A stretch of DNA of 64,000 nt from Microbacterium sp. Se63.02b (GCF_014171575.1 NZ_CP050453.1:1922001-1986000); one strand, 5' to 3'. Shown: positions 47,713 to 57,567, counted from the first letter of the stretch. The notes: generated from the letters alone by a model not told the origin. Numbers and translations are program-made.

Positions 47713-50265
47713 TCAGTCCTCGGCGTCGCGCGCCTGGGCAGCGAGGGCCCGCTCGACGTCTGCCAGGTTCTCCAGGACGAGGCGTCGGAGTGCGGGCGGG
47801 GCGTCCTGGTTGGCAGCGAGCCAGGAGCGCGTGGCGTCACGGAGGGCGACGTCTGCGAGCGCAGTGGGGAACAGGCCGACGACGAGGTACTGCGCGATCT
47901 GGTAGCTGCGCGACTCCCACACGGGCAGGAGCATGTCGAAGTACTTCGGGACGAACTCGCCGAGGACGGACGCGCCCGCCGGGTGCACGAAGCCGAGCGC
48001 CGCAGAGCGCACGATCGTGTTCGGTGCGTCGTCGCGCTCGATGAGCGAGTCCCAGGCGGCGTTCTTCGACGCGGAGTCGGGCAGGGCGGCGCGAGCCTGC
48101 GCGGCGAACTCGGCGCCCTTGGCGGTGTTGTCGGCGGCCAGAGCATTGTCGATCGTGGCGGCGTCGGTCGCACCGATCGTGGCAAGGCCGACGAGCAGCT
48201 GCCAGTTCAGATCGGCGTCGATCTCGAGCCCGGGGAGCGTCTCCTCGCCCGACCGCAGACGCCCGATGATGCCGGCGTGCTCAGGCGTCACAAGGGCGTT
48301 CGCGAATGCGGTGACGAACTGCAGCTGGCTGTCGCTGCCGGCTTCGGCCGACTCGGCGAGCGCCCAGAGGCCGTCGGCGATCTTGAGTCGCGCGGCCTCG
48401 CGCTGGTGAGGGGCCACATACAGGGTCGCCGCGGTGCGCAGCTGCGCCAGCGTGGTGCGCACCGTGGTGGACTCGGACTCGCTGCCGATGTTCCCGAGGA
48501 CGAGGTCGATGTACGCGGAGGCGCCGGTCTCGGCGTCGCGCGTCTGGTCCCATGCGGCGCCCCACACCAGGGAACGCGCCAGCGGGTCGTGGATGTCCGC
48601 CACGTGGGCGATCGCGGTGGCGAGCGACCTCTCGTCGAGGCGGATCTTCGTGTATGCGAGGTCGTTGTCGTTGAGGAGGACGAGGTCGGGGCGTGCGATC
48701 CCGTGCAGTTCGGGGACCTCGGTGCGATCGCCGTCGACGTCCACCTCGAGGTAGTGCGTACGCGTGAGCAAGCCGTCGGCCAAGGTGTAGAAGCCGATGC
48801 CGAGGCGATGCGGACGGATCGTGGGGTAGTCGGCGGGGGCGGTCTGCGTGATGGCGAAGCGAGAGATCGCGCCGTCGTTGTCCTCTGCGATGACCGGTTC
48901 GAGCGTGTTGACGCCCGCGGTCTCGAGCCATTTCTTCGACCAGGTGCTCAGCTCGCGACCGCTTGTCGCCTCGAGCTCCGCGAGAAGGTCGCTCAGCTCG
49001 GTGTTGCCCCAGGAGTGCTTCTGGAAGTACTGCGAGACACCCGCGAAGAACGCCTCGATGCCGACCCAGGCGGCGAGCTGTTTCAGGACGGAACCGCCCT
49101 TGGCGTAGGTGATGCCGTCGAAGTTGACCTGCACGTCTTCGAGGTCGTTGATCTCGGCGACGATCGGGTGCGTCGAGGGGAGCTGGTCCTGACGGTAGGC
49201 CCAGGTCTTCTCCATGGCGTTGAAGGTCGTCCACGCCTCGGTCCACTCCGTGGCCTCTGCGGTGGCGATGGTCGATGCCCACTCGGCGAACGACTCGTTG
49301 AGCCAGAGGTCGTTCCACCACTTCATGGTGACGAGGTCGCCGAACCACATGTGGGCCAGCTCGTGCAGGATCGTGACGACGCGACGCTCCTTGACGGCGT
49401 CGGTCACCTTGCTGCGGAAGACATAGGTCTCTGTGAACGTCACCGCGCCGGCGTTCTCCATGGCACCCGCATTGAACTCGGGCACGAAGAGCTGGTCGTA
49501 CTTCGCGAACGGGTACGGGACGCCGAACTTCGACTCGAAGTAGGCGAAGCCCTCGCGGGTCTTGTCGAAGATGTAGTCGGCGTCGAGGTGCTGCCACAGG
49601 CTCTTGCGGCCGTAGACGCCGAGCGGGATCACGCGACCCGAAGCGCTCGTCAACTCCGAGAACGTCGACTCGTACGGTCCTGCGACGAGGGCCGTGATGT
49701 ACGAGGAGATGCGCGGCGTCGGCTCGAAGCCCCAGGTCGCCGTGACGTCGTCGTCATGCACGATGGGCTCGGGAGTGGGGGAGTTGGAGACGACCTTCCA
49801 CGCGGCAGGCGCCGTCACCGTGAACTGGAACGTCGCCTTCAGGTCGGGCTGCTCGAAGACCGCGAACACGCGTCGGGAGTCCGGCACCTCGAACTGCGAG
49901 TACAGGTAGACCTCACCGTCGACAGGATCGACGAAGCGGTGCAGGCCCTCACCGGTGTTCGTGTAGAGGCAGTCGGCGTCGACCACCAGGACGTTCTCCG
50001 CCTGGAGCCCCGTGAGCGCGATGCGCGAGTCGGCGAAGACCTCGTTCGGGTCGAGCTGCTCGCCGTTGAGCGAGATCTCCCGGACGTCGCGGGCGATGAG
50101 GTCGATGAAGGTGAAGCTCTCCGGCGTCGCCGTGAAGCGCACGACGCTGCGGGAGCCGAAGATCTCGGCGCCCTTGGTCAGGTCGAGGGCGACTTCGTAG
50201 GACTGCGTGTCGATGACGCTGCGGCGCTCCTGCGCTTCGACACGGGTGAGGTTCTCTCCAGGCAC
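47713..50265 (-). CDS. pepN: Aminopeptidase N
   Basis: This M1 metallopeptidase removes N-terminal residues from peptides. The 850-residue product has the GAMEN exopeptidase motif (AGAMENAGAVTF), the zinc site HEXXH-18-E (LHELAHMWFGDLVTMKWW, then NESFAEW) and the later Tyr in the DGITYAKGG region. The C-terminal helical ERAP-like domain is complete. The GTG start has GGGAG eight bases before it. It is divergent from hemH. Confidence 0.96.
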   Translation of the reverse strand: MPGENLTRVEAQERRSVIDTQSYEVALDLTKGAEIFGSRSVVRFTATPESFTFIDLIARDVREISLNGEQLDPNEVFADSRIALTGLQAENVLVVDADCLYTNTGEGLHRFVDPVDGEVYLYSQFEVPDSRRVFAVFEQPDLKATFQFTVTAPAAWKVVSNSPTPEPIVHDDDVTATWGFEPTPRISSYITALVAGPYESTFSELTSASGRVIPLGVYGRKSLWQHLDADYIFDKTREGFAYFESKFGVPYPFAKYDQLFVPEFNAGAMENAGAVTFTETYVFRSKVTDAVKERRVVTILHELAHMWFGDLVTMKWWNDLWLNESFAEWASTIATAEATEWTEAWTTFNAMEKTWAYRQDQLPSTHPIVAEINDLEDVQVNFDGITYAKGGSVLKQLAAWVGIEAFFAGVSQYFQKHSWGNTELSDLLAELEATSGRELSTWSKKWLETAGVNTLEPVIAEDNDGAISRFAITQTAPADYPTIRPHRLGIGFYTLADGLLTRTHYLEVDVDGDRTEVPELHGIARPDLVLLNDNDLAYTKIRLDERSLATAIAHVADIHDPLARSLVWGAAWDQTRDAETGASAYIDLVLGNIGSESESTTVRTTLAQLRTAATLYVAPHQREAARLKIADGLWALAESAEAGSDSQLQFVTAFANALVTPEHAGIIGRLRSGEETLPGLEIDADLNWQLLVGLATIGATDAATIDNALAADNTAKGAEFAAQARAALPDSASKNAAWDSLIERDDAPNTIVRSAALGFVHPAGASVLGEFVPKYFDMLLPVWESRSYQIAQYLVVGLFPTALADVALRDATRSWLAANQDAPPALRRLVLENLADVERALAAQARDAED

Positions 50266-50434
50266 AGCTGTACTCCCAGGGGTGAGGGGACGTCACCGCG
50301 GCTGGGCGCAGTTGGCGCCGACGGCAACCATGACAGCCTACGCCAGAGCGAAGGATCCGCTCACGTTCCGATTCCGCTACCGGGATGCAGGAGACGCGGA
50401 CATCGGCTCGCCGTGGAGGTGGGAAGATGAGAGG

Positions 50435-51622
50435 GTGACTGCGATCGAGCCGAATGTCGTTCCCTTTGCTTCGCCCGCCGCCGCGGACGGCGCACCCTTC
50501 GTGCCGACTCCGGTCGACTACGACGCCATCCTGCTGGCGAGCTTCGGCGGGCCCGAGGGGCAGGAAGACGTGATCCCGTTCCTGCGGAACGTCACACGAG
50601 GTCGTGGCATCCCGGACGAGCGGCTGGAGGAGGTGGCACATCACTACCGGCACTTCGGCGGCGTGAGTCCGATCAACGGCCAGAACCGGGTGCTGAAGGA
50701 AGCGCTCGAGAATGCACTCGTCGAGCGCGGCATCGACCTGCCGGTGTACTGGGGCAACCGCAACTGGGGTCCCTACCTCGAGGATGTCGTCCCCGAGGCT
50801 GCGGCGAACGGCCACACGACCTTGCTCGCATTCGCGACCAGCGCGTACAGCTCCTTCTCCAGTTGCCGCCAGTACCGCGAGGACTTCGCACGCGTGCTGA
50901 CCGAGACGGGCCTCGGAGAGAGCGTGACGATCGACAAGATCCGCCCCTTCTACGACCACCCCGGGTTCGTCGAGGCCTTCGAGGCCGGCGTGCGCGAGTC
51001 CGTGCAGGGTTATCTCGATCAGGGCATCGCGGCGATCGAGATCCAGGTCCTCTTCTCCACGCACAGCATCCCCACTGCCGACGCCGAGCGCTCGGGCGCC
51101 CGCGACATCGACTGGGGAGGGGAGGGCGGCGCCTACGCCGCGCAGCACCTCGCCGTCGCGGCATGGACCATGGACCAGGTGCGCGCCGCTCTTCCCGCAG
51201 CAGCGGATGTGCCGTGGGAGCTGGTCTACCAGTCGCGTTCCGGCCCCCCTTCGCAGCCGTGGCTGGAGCCGGATGTGTGCGACGTCATCGGGGAACTGCC
51301 CGCCCGCGGCCGCAAGGCCGTCATCGTGGTTCCGGTGGGATTCATGAGCGACCACATGGAGGTTCTCTGGGATCTCGACACGGAGGCGGCCGAGGCCGCG
51401 GAAGAGGCGGACCTCGCGTTCACCCGCACACCGACGCCGGGTGTGCGACCGGCATTCGTCTCGGGCATCGTCGATCTGATCGAAGAGCGCCTTCGGGGCC
51501 GTCCGAACGAGGAGCGAGCGCACGTCACGTCGTTGCCCGGGGGATTCGACGTCTGCCGTCCGGGGTGCTGCGAGAACGTCCGCGTCGGGTTCAAGCCCGC
51601 CGCAGCCGGCGTCGCGCCCTGA
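50435..51622 (+). CDS. hemH: Ferrochelatase (coproporphyrin type)
   Basis: HemH inserts iron into a porphyrin, and actinobacteria use the coproporphyrin route (CpfC). The 395-residue product has ASFGGPEGQEDVIPFLRNVTRG, the HYRHFGGVSPINGQ region, EIQVLFSTHSIP with the metal-site His, and VVVPVGFMSDHMEVLWDLD. The C-terminus has clustered cysteines (VCRPGCCE), like the iron-sulfur site of actinobacterial ferrochelatases. The GTG at 50435 is preceded six bases away by GAAGAT, so leaderless start is likely. Confidence 0.95.
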   Translation: MTAIEPNVVPFASPAAADGAPFVPTPVDYDAILLASFGGPEGQEDVIPFLRNVTRGRGIPDERLEEVAHHYRHFGGVSPINGQNRVLKEALENALVERGIDLPVYWGNRNWGPYLEDVVPEAAANGHTTLLAFATSAYSSFSSCRQYREDFARVLTETGLGESVTIDKIRPFYDHPGFVEAFEAGVRESVQGYLDQGIAAIEIQVLFSTHSIPTADAERSGARDIDWGGEGGAYAAQHLAVAAWTMDQVRAALPAAADVPWELVYQSRSGPPSQPWLEPDVCDVIGELPARGRKAVIVVPVGFMSDHMEVLWDLDTEAAEAAEEADLAFTRTPTPGVRPAFVSGIVDLIEERLRGRPNEERAHVTSLPGGFDVCRPGCCENVRVGFKPAAAGVAP

Positions 51623-51647
51623 GGCGCAGCCGGTGATCCGCGACTTC

Positions 51648-51653
51648 TAGGAT
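51648..51653 (+). promoter_or_regulatory. -10 box of rpiB (leaderless)
   Basis: TAGGAT lies seven bases before the ATG at 51661. The box overlaps an earlier in-frame ATG (51652), which argues that the later ATG is the real start. Confidence 0.55.
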
Positions 51654-51660
51654 GGGAGCC

Positions 51661-52146
51661 ATGCGCATCCACATCGCCACCGATCATGCCGGTCTCGACT
51701 TCTCGACGAAGCTGCAGGACCATCTGCGCGGGGCAGGACACGACGTCGTCGACCACGGCCCGATCGAGTACGACGCGGTGGACGACTACCCGGCGTTCTG
51801 CATCCGCGCCGCGCAGGCAGTGGTCGCCGACCAGAGCGCAGGAGTGGAGGCGCTGGGCGTCGTCTTCGGCGGTTCCGGCAACGGCGAGCAGATCGCGGCG
51901 AACAAGGTCGAAGGTATCAGGGCCGCGCTCGTCTGGAACCTCTCGACCGCCGAGCTCGCACGTGAGCACAATGATGCGAACGTGATCTCGATCGGTGCGC
52001 GCCAGCACACCTACGAGGACGTGACCGCCTTCATCGATCGATTCATCGCGACGCCGTTCTCGGGCGACGAGCGCCACATCCGCCGCATCGGCCAGATCGC
52101 GGACTTCGAGCGCGACGGCTCCCTGCTTCCGGACCCGCGGGCCTGA
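51661..52146 (+). CDS. rpiB: Ribose-5-phosphate isomerase B
   Basis: RpiB interconverts ribose-5-phosphate and ribulose-5-phosphate. The 161-residue product begins RIHIATDHAG (phosphate-binding His) and has the active-site loop GVVFGGSGNGEQIAANKVEGIRA, in which the usual CGTG Cys is replaced (GGSG). That variant is the form used by mycobacteria, where a nearby Glu takes over as base. Two bases separate it from nei, the same order as in M. tuberculosis. Confidence 0.94.
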   Translation: MRIHIATDHAGLDFSTKLQDHLRGAGHDVVDHGPIEYDAVDDYPAFCIRAAQAVVADQSAGVEALGVVFGGSGNGEQIAANKVEGIRAALVWNLSTAELAREHNDANVISIGARQHTYEDVTAFIDRFIATPFSGDERHIRRIGQIADFERDGSLLPDPRA

Positions 52147-52147
52147 C

Positions 52148-53146
52148 ATGCCCGAGGGTCACTCCGTACACCGGATCGCGCGGCAGTTCGATCGCAACTT
52201 CGTCGGCAAGACCCTGAGTGCGTCGAGTCCGCAAGGCCGCTTCGCTGAAGGGGCGGCTCTTCTCGACGGACGGGCCGCTGTGAGTGTGCAGGCCGTCGGA
52301 AAGCAGATGTTCCTCGAGACGGAGGGCGACCTCTGGCTGCGAGTGCACCTCGGGCTCTACGGCGCGTGGGACTTCGCGGGAGAGATCCTCGTCGACCCGA
52401 CGATCGCCTCGGCCAACGGCCGCATGGGGCAGACGAATCAACGCGGCACCGTGCTCGACGAGCCGATCCTCGATGACGCAGGAGAGAACTCACTCGCGTC
52501 GATCGGCGCCCCCCGGCGCACCCGCGTGCACGTGCGGATGTCCGAGCAGACGAAGGGCTTGGCTGACGAAGGTGCGGAATGGCCGCCGCCGGTCGTCGGA
52601 CAGGTCCGTCTTCGCCTGATGACCGACATCACCGCCGCCGACCTCCGGGGTCCGACCGCGTGCGTCCTCCAGACGCCGGACGAGATGCTGGCCACGATCG
52701 CGAAGCTCGGACCGGACCCGCTGGTGGGCGACCCGGTCGAGAACGAGGAGAGATTCGTCCGAGCTGTGCGCAAGAAGTCGACGGTGATCGCGCTGCTGCT
52801 GATGGATCAATCCGTCGTGAGCGGCATCGGCAACGTGTACCGCGCCGAGATGCTGTATCGGCAGCGCCTGAACCCGCACACCCCTGGCCGGGACGTCCCG
52901 GAGGATGTCGTGCGCGCGCTTTGGCACGACTGGGTGCGGCTGCTCGCCGTGGGTGTCGAGACCGGGCAGATGATGACCATGGACGGGTTGACCGGCGAGG
53001 ACTATCGGGCGGCGATGGCGAACCGTGACGACCGGCACTGGGTGTATCACCGCGCCGGTCTGCCGTGTCGTGTATGCGGCACCGAGATCGCTCTCGAGGA
53101 GATCGGGGCACGCAAGCTGTACTGGTGCCCGCGCTGCCAGGCCTGA
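52148..53146 (+). CDS. Fpg/Nei family DNA glycosylase
   Basis: The product is 332 residues. It starts MPEGHSVHRIA, with the catalytic Pro2 and Glu3; the EGHS form is typical of the Nei2 (Rv2464c-like) group. The helix-two-turn-helix (MDQSVVSGIGNVYRAEMLYRQRLNP) and a C-terminal zinc finger (CRVCG, CPRCQ) are present. It removes oxidised bases. It follows rpiB directly. Confidence 0.92.
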   Translation: MPEGHSVHRIARQFDRNFVGKTLSASSPQGRFAEGAALLDGRAAVSVQAVGKQMFLETEGDLWLRVHLGLYGAWDFAGEILVDPTIASANGRMGQTNQRGTVLDEPILDDAGENSLASIGAPRRTRVHVRMSEQTKGLADEGAEWPPPVVGQVRLRLMTDITAADLRGPTACVLQTPDEMLATIAKLGPDPLVGDPVENEERFVRAVRKKSTVIALLLMDQSVVSGIGNVYRAEMLYRQRLNPHTPGRDVPEDVVRALWHDWVRLLAVGVETGQMMTMDGLTGEDYRAAMANRDDRHWVYHRAGLPCRVCGTEIALEEIGARKLYWCPRCQA

Positions 53147-53242
53147 CGCCGGTTCATCGGACACGCGCGACGATCGGCGCGTCATATTCCGGTCCCTGTG
53201 AATATGGTGACAGCGTTTGCGCCCCCACAGACAGGAGCCGAT

Positions 53243-54727
53243 ATGGATCTCACTGCCCTCCAGACCATCCTCGAGAACGTCAGCGGGTTCATCTGGGGCC
53301 CGTTCTTCCTCATCCCGCTGCTTCTCGGCACGGGGCTCTACCTCACGATCCGACTCGGGGGACTGCAGTTCGTGCGTCTCGGCTCGGCGCTGCGTCTCGG
53401 ACTCCTCACACGCAAGGATCCGGGCGCAGATGGCGACATCTCCCAGTTCCAAGCGCTCACCACGGCGCTTGCTGCCACCGTGGGCACCGGGAACATCGTC
53501 GGTGTCGCGACGGCGATCGGCATCGGCGGTCCCGGCGCACTCTTCTGGATGTGGATCACCGGACTCCTGGGAATGGCGTCGAAGTACTCGGAGGCCTTCC
53601 TCGGGGTGCGGTTCCGCAAGACAGATGACGCGGGCGAGAAGTCCGGCGGCCCCCAGTACTACCTCGAGCGTGGGATCCGCGGACCGTTCGGCAAGGTCTT
53701 GGCGCTCTCCTTCGCCGTGTTCGCGGTGATCGCCTGTTTCGGCATCGGGAACATGACGCAGGGGAATTCGATCGCCCAGAATCTCGAGGCGAGCTTCGAT
53801 GTGCCGACCTGGGTGACGGGCATCGTCCTCACCGCCTTCGCGATGGTGGTGCTGGTCGGTGGGATCAAGTCCATCGGCCGCGTCACAGCCGGTCTCGTGC
53901 CGATCATGATCATCTTCTACGTGCTCGGGGCGCTCTACATCCTGATCGCGAACGTCGGTGCACTTCCCGCTGCCTTCGCGCAGATCTTCTCGGAGGCGTT
54001 CACCGGGACGAGCGCGGTCGGCGGATTCGCCGGCTCGGCCATCATCGTCGCCGTGCAGTTCGGCGTCGCCCGAGGCATCTTCTCCAACGAGTCGGGAATG
54101 GGGTCCGCTGCGATCGCTGCTGCCGCAGCGAAGACGAGCCATCCGGTCCGGCAGGGACTGGTGTCGATGACGCAGACGTTCATCGACACCATCATCGTGG
54201 TCACCTGCACGGGTCTCGTCATCATCTCGACCGGCACCTGGAAGGAGATCGATCCGGAGACGGGGGAGCAGCTCAGCCCGGCCCTGATGACCGGCGCTGC
54301 GTTCTCCCACGGGCTTCCGGGCGACTGGGGGCACATCATCGTGACGGTGGGGCTGGTGATGTTCGCGGGGTCGACCATCCTGGGATGGTCGTATTACGGT
54401 GAGCGGAACATCGAGCGCCTCATCGGACGACGCGCCGTGATGCCTTTCCGGATCCTGTTCTCCCTCGTGGTCTTCATCGGCTGCACCGTGCAGCTCGGCG
54501 TGGTCTGGGCATTCTCGGACGCGATGAACGGGCTGATGGCTCTTCCCAACCTGATCGGCCTGCTGGTCCTCTCCGGACTCGTCGCCAGGGAGACGAAGAA
54601 GTACCTGGACAACGACCCGAAGCTGCGGGCGGATCGCGATCAGATCGAGTCGTTCATGGCGGGCACGCCAGGGTGGGAGGAGTGGAAGACGCAGGCGGTA
54701 CCGGTAGTCCCACGCCGCCGGGGCTGA
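53243..54727 (+). CDS. Sodium:alanine/glycine symporter (AGCS family)
   Basis: The product is 494 residues with about ten membrane segments. Family markers: FQALTTALAATVGTGNIVGVATAI (ion-site region), GPGALFWMWITGLLGMASKYSE, and the YYGERNIERLIGRR stretch near the C-terminus. It imports small amino acids with sodium. The ATG at 53243 has AGGAG before it; an earlier in-frame ATG lacks this. It stands alone. Confidence 0.93.
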   Translation: MDLTALQTILENVSGFIWGPFFLIPLLLGTGLYLTIRLGGLQFVRLGSALRLGLLTRKDPGADGDISQFQALTTALAATVGTGNIVGVATAIGIGGPGALFWMWITGLLGMASKYSEAFLGVRFRKTDDAGEKSGGPQYYLERGIRGPFGKVLALSFAVFAVIACFGIGNMTQGNSIAQNLEASFDVPTWVTGIVLTAFAMVVLVGGIKSIGRVTAGLVPIMIIFYVLGALYILIANVGALPAAFAQIFSEAFTGTSAVGGFAGSAIIVAVQFGVARGIFSNESGMGSAAIAAAAAKTSHPVRQGLVSMTQTFIDTIIVVTCTGLVIISTGTWKEIDPETGEQLSPALMTGAAFSHGLPGDWGHIIVTVGLVMFAGSTILGWSYYGERNIERLIGRRAVMPFRILFSLVVFIGCTVQLGVVWAFSDAMNGLMALPNLIGLLVLSGLVARETKKYLDNDPKLRADRDQIESFMAGTPGWEEWKTQAVPVVPRRRG

Positions 54728-54755
54728 GACGCGGGGCCAGTCCGCATCTCGGCTC

Positions 54756-54761
54756 TAGGCT
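54756..54761 (+). promoter_or_regulatory. -10 box of the PaiB-like gene (leaderless)
   Basis: TAGGCT ends six bases before the ATG at 54768. Confidence 0.55.
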
Positions 54762-54767
54762 GTTCGT

Positions 54768-55409
54768 ATGCGACAGAACCCCAGCTTCACGCTGGCCGAT
54801 GTGACCGAGATGCGCCGAGTGGTCGAGGGGAATCCCTGGGCGACCATCACGAGCGCGGGCGATGACGGTCTGGTCGCGTCGCACTACGTGGTGCTCCTGG
54901 ACGAGTCGCGCGACGACCTGACGGTCGTCGGCCATGTCGGGCGCCCGGATGACCTCATCCATGGCCTGGGAGAACGCGAGCTGCTCGTCGTCTTCCAGGG
55001 GCCACACGGTTACGTGTCGCCTGGTTGGTACGGCGACGTGCCTGCGGTGCCGACGTGGAACTACACCGCCGTGCACCTGAGCGGAGTGCCCGAGATCTTG
55101 ACCGAGGAGGAGAACCTCGCCGTGCTCGACCAGCTGGTGGCCCGATTCGAATCGCGGATGCCGGATCCACGGATGATGTGGGAGCGGCCGAATGACACCG
55201 CGTTCGTCCAGCGACTCGCCGCCGGGACCGTGGGCTTCCGGCTGACCCCGACACGAGTCGTCGCCAAGCGGAAGCTCAGCCAGAACAAATCCGCGGAGAC
55301 GATCGAGACCGTGATCGCCGCGCTCTCCGCGCCGGGTCCGTACGCGAATGCGGATCTGGCGGCGGAGATGCGCCGTGCACAGGACGCGCGGCGGGGCGTG
55401 CAGCAGTGA
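54768..55409 (+). CDS. FMN-binding negative transcriptional regulator, PaiB-like
   Basis: The product is 213 residues of the split-barrel FMN-binding fold. Features match PaiB-type proteins: VEGNPWATITSAGDDGLVASHYVVLL, VVGHVGRPDDL, and GPHGYVSPGWYGDVPAVPTWNYTAVHLSG. PaiB regulates degradative genes in Bacillus; here the partner is unknown, and a flavin-reductase-like role is possible. It overlaps the amidohydrolase gene by four bases. Confidence 0.88.
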   Translation: MRQNPSFTLADVTEMRRVVEGNPWATITSAGDDGLVASHYVVLLDESRDDLTVVGHVGRPDDLIHGLGERELLVVFQGPHGYVSPGWYGDVPAVPTWNYTAVHLSGVPEILTEEENLAVLDQLVARFESRMPDPRMMWERPNDTAFVQRLAAGTVGFRLTPTRVVAKRKLSQNKSAETIETVIAALSAPGPYANADLAAEMRRAQDARRGVQQ

Positions 55410-56899
55410 TCGACCGCGGAGCGCTCATCGGCACCGTCCGCGCTGTCAGGATCGCCGGGCCGGGGCGTGAGTTCCTGATCGATGACGAGCCGGTCGACGT
55501 GCACATCGTCGACGGTCGCATCGCCGACATCGCGCCGACCGGAGCTCTCGCTGCCCACGGCGAGGTGCTCGAAGCCGACGGGCGTGGGTTGTCCCGGGGC
55601 TCTGGGACAACCATGTCCACACGGTGCAGTGGGCGCTGACATCGGAGCGCGCACCCTCGGGCATGTCGAATCCGCGGCGGAGGCCGCGCGCGATGATGCG
55701 GGGTCGATCCGCTCCCGGACGGACGTCGCGTTGGCACCGGATTCCGAGACGCCATGTGGGCGGACCGACCCTCGCTCGCCCTGCTGGATGCGGCCACGGG
55801 ATTGGTCCCGACCTATCTCATCAATGCCGACGTGCACAGCGTCTGGCTCAACAGCGCAGCGCTCGCGCGTGAGGGTTTCCGCGGTGACGACGGGATCCTG
55901 CGCGAAACCGAGGCGTTCGAGATCTCGCGTCGCCTGAACGCTGTCGACGCTGCTCATGGCGACCGGGCGATGGCTCGCGCCGGCGAGCAGGTGCTGCACG
56001 GGGCGTCACCGGCCTCGTCGATTTCGACATGGCGTGGAGCGCTGAGGCGTGGCCGCGGCGAATCGAGGGCGGCTTCGCATCCCATCGGGTCGAATTCGCC
56101 GTGTACCCGTTCGACCTCGATCGGGCCATCGCCGCGGAGCTGCGCACCGGCGAGGTGCGGGAGTCACCCGACACGCCGGAGGCCGGACACGGGCTCGTGC
56201 ACGTCGGACCCTTGAAGGTCATCACAGACGGTTCACTCGGCACGCGGACCGCGGCGTGCTCTCATGCCTATCCCGGTGATCCGGAGAACTTCGGCATGTT
56301 GACCGTGCCCTCCGACGAACTCGTGGCGTTGTTGACCCGCGCGACCGGGGCGGGTCTGTCCGTCGCTGTGCACGCGATCGGCGATCGGGCAGTGACATCG
56401 GCACTCGACGCTTTCACGAGCACCGGTGCGGTCGGTTCGATCGAGCACGTGCAGCTCGTTCGGCACACCGATCTCGCGCGGTTCGCACGTCTGGGCATCG
56501 TCGCCAGCGTCCAGCCGCAGCACGCCGTCGACGACCGCGACCTCGTGGACCGTCATTGGCGTGAGCAGACGGCGATCGGCTACCCGCTCGCCTCGTTGCG
56601 GGATGCCGGTGCGGAGCTTCGCTTCGGGATCGGACGCCCCGGTGTCCGAGCTCGATCCGTGGCACGCGATCTCGGCAGCCGTGTCGCGGACGGACGACGA
56701 TCGCGCTCCGTGGCATCCGGAGGAGCGCATCACCGTCGACGAGGCGCTCGCGGCGAGCGTACGGACAGCCCTCCGCCCCGGTGCACCGGCAGACCTGGCG
56801 CTGTGCGGTGTGGACCCCCGCACCGCGAACGGCGCGGAGCTCCGGACCATGCCGGTGAGAGCGACTCTGCTGGGAGGGCGAGTCACCCACTCGAGCTAG
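55406..56899 (+). pseudogene. Amidohydrolase, YtcJ-like (frameshifted as sequenced)
   Basis: The frame is broken five times: missing bases at 55586-55588, 55654-55656 (C run), 55700-55703 and 56000-56003, and one extra G at 56626-56628. With these fixed the length is 498 residues. The metal site HxH is seen in VVPGLWDNHVHTVQWAL, followed by GTGFRDAMWADRPSLALLD, the VHAIGDRA and EHVQLV histidines, and the Asp motif FGSDAPVSELDPW. It would be a metal-dependent amidohydrolase of the YtcJ group with unknown substrate. Its start overlaps the PaiB-like gene. No in-frame stop remains after repair, so I favour sequencing errors over real decay. Confidence 0.82.
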
Positions 56900-56914
56900 C
56901 GGTCGCCGACAGGC

Positions 56915-56954
56915 GAAGGGCCGGTTCTCCTCGACGGAGAACCGGCCCTTCTTA
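56915..56954. terminator. Bidirectional terminator between amidohydrolase and dps
   Basis: A perfect 16-base inverted repeat (56915-56930 and 56936-56951, five-base loop TCGAC) ends in TTA. It lies between two convergent genes and can serve both. Confidence 0.9.
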
Positions 56955-56963
56955 TGAAGCTGT

Positions 56964-57449
56964 TCAGGCGGCGATGTGCGACACCAGGAACCAGCGGTCC
57001 TTCTCGAGGCCACGCTGGATCTCGATCGCGACGTCCTGGCTGGTCAGGTCCACCTCGTCCAGGCCTTCGACGGCCGCCTTGACATCGGTCAGGATCGCGT
57101 CGATGTCGGCGATGACGGCGCGGATCAGCTCGTCGGACTGCGTGAAGCCCGCGGGCACGGTGGTCGCGCCGGACTTCTCGGCGACGGCACTCACACGCGC
57201 GTCGATCGGCAGGCCGAGCGCGACGATCCGCTCTGCCGCGGTGTCGGCGAAATCCCCGGCGTGGGCGACGATCGTGTCGAGAAGCTCGTGGACCCCGACG
57301 AAATTGGCGCCGCGCACGTGCCAGTGCGCCTGCTTGCCGTTGATGGTCAACGCCTGCAGGCCGAGGACGACAGGGGAGAGGAACTGGGCCGCCCCTGCAG
57401 CCACGGTCGGGTCGATGGCGGTGGTGGAAACGGTCTGTGCCTTGCTCAT
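56964..57449 (-). CDS. dps: Dps ferritin-like DNA-protecting protein
   Basis: Dps forms dodecamers that store iron with peroxide and protect DNA. The 161-residue product has the ferroxidase residues of the family (HWHVRGANFVGVHELLDTIVAHAGDFADTAAERIVALG, split by loops), and the C-terminal helix. CGGAGGAGC precedes the ATG. Its expression is likely raised by starvation or oxidative stress, though no regulator site was identified in its upstream region. Confidence 0.95.
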   Translation of the reverse strand: MSKAQTVSTTAIDPTVAAGAAQFLSPVVLGLQALTINGKQAHWHVRGANFVGVHELLDTIVAHAGDFADTAAERIVALGLPIDARVSAVAEKSGATTVPAGFTQSDELIRAVIADIDAILTDVKAAVEGLDEVDLTSQDVAIEIQRGLEKDRWFLVSHIAA

Positions 57450-57537
57450 CTTGTGCTCCTCCGGAACGAATTCTCGTATCTGATGAAGACAACGCTACTC
57501 AGCCTGAGACATTCCGCAAGCAAGCTGAGGCTCGGCT

Positions 57538-57563
57538 CACTTCCGCGTGATTCCGCGGAAGTG
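57538..57563 (+). promoter_or_regulatory. Inverted repeat at the gamma carbonic anhydrase promoter
   Basis: Two 10-base arms (CACTTCCGCG and its complement) with a six-base spacer end five bases before the TAGTCT box at 57568. A site here would cover the -35 region, so it looks like a repressor operator. No regulator is known. Confidence 0.5.
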
Positions 57564-57567
57564 AGGG

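Noticed and set aside
47386..50430. Very long open frame on the plus strand opposite pepN (about 1,000 codons)
   Set aside because: It runs antisense to pepN and mscS with repetitive Val/Arg/Gly composition, typical of a shadow frame.
53147..53242. Glycine or other riboswitch before the AGCS symporter
   Set aside because: The gap is under 100 bases and shows no conserved aptamer core that I can recognise.
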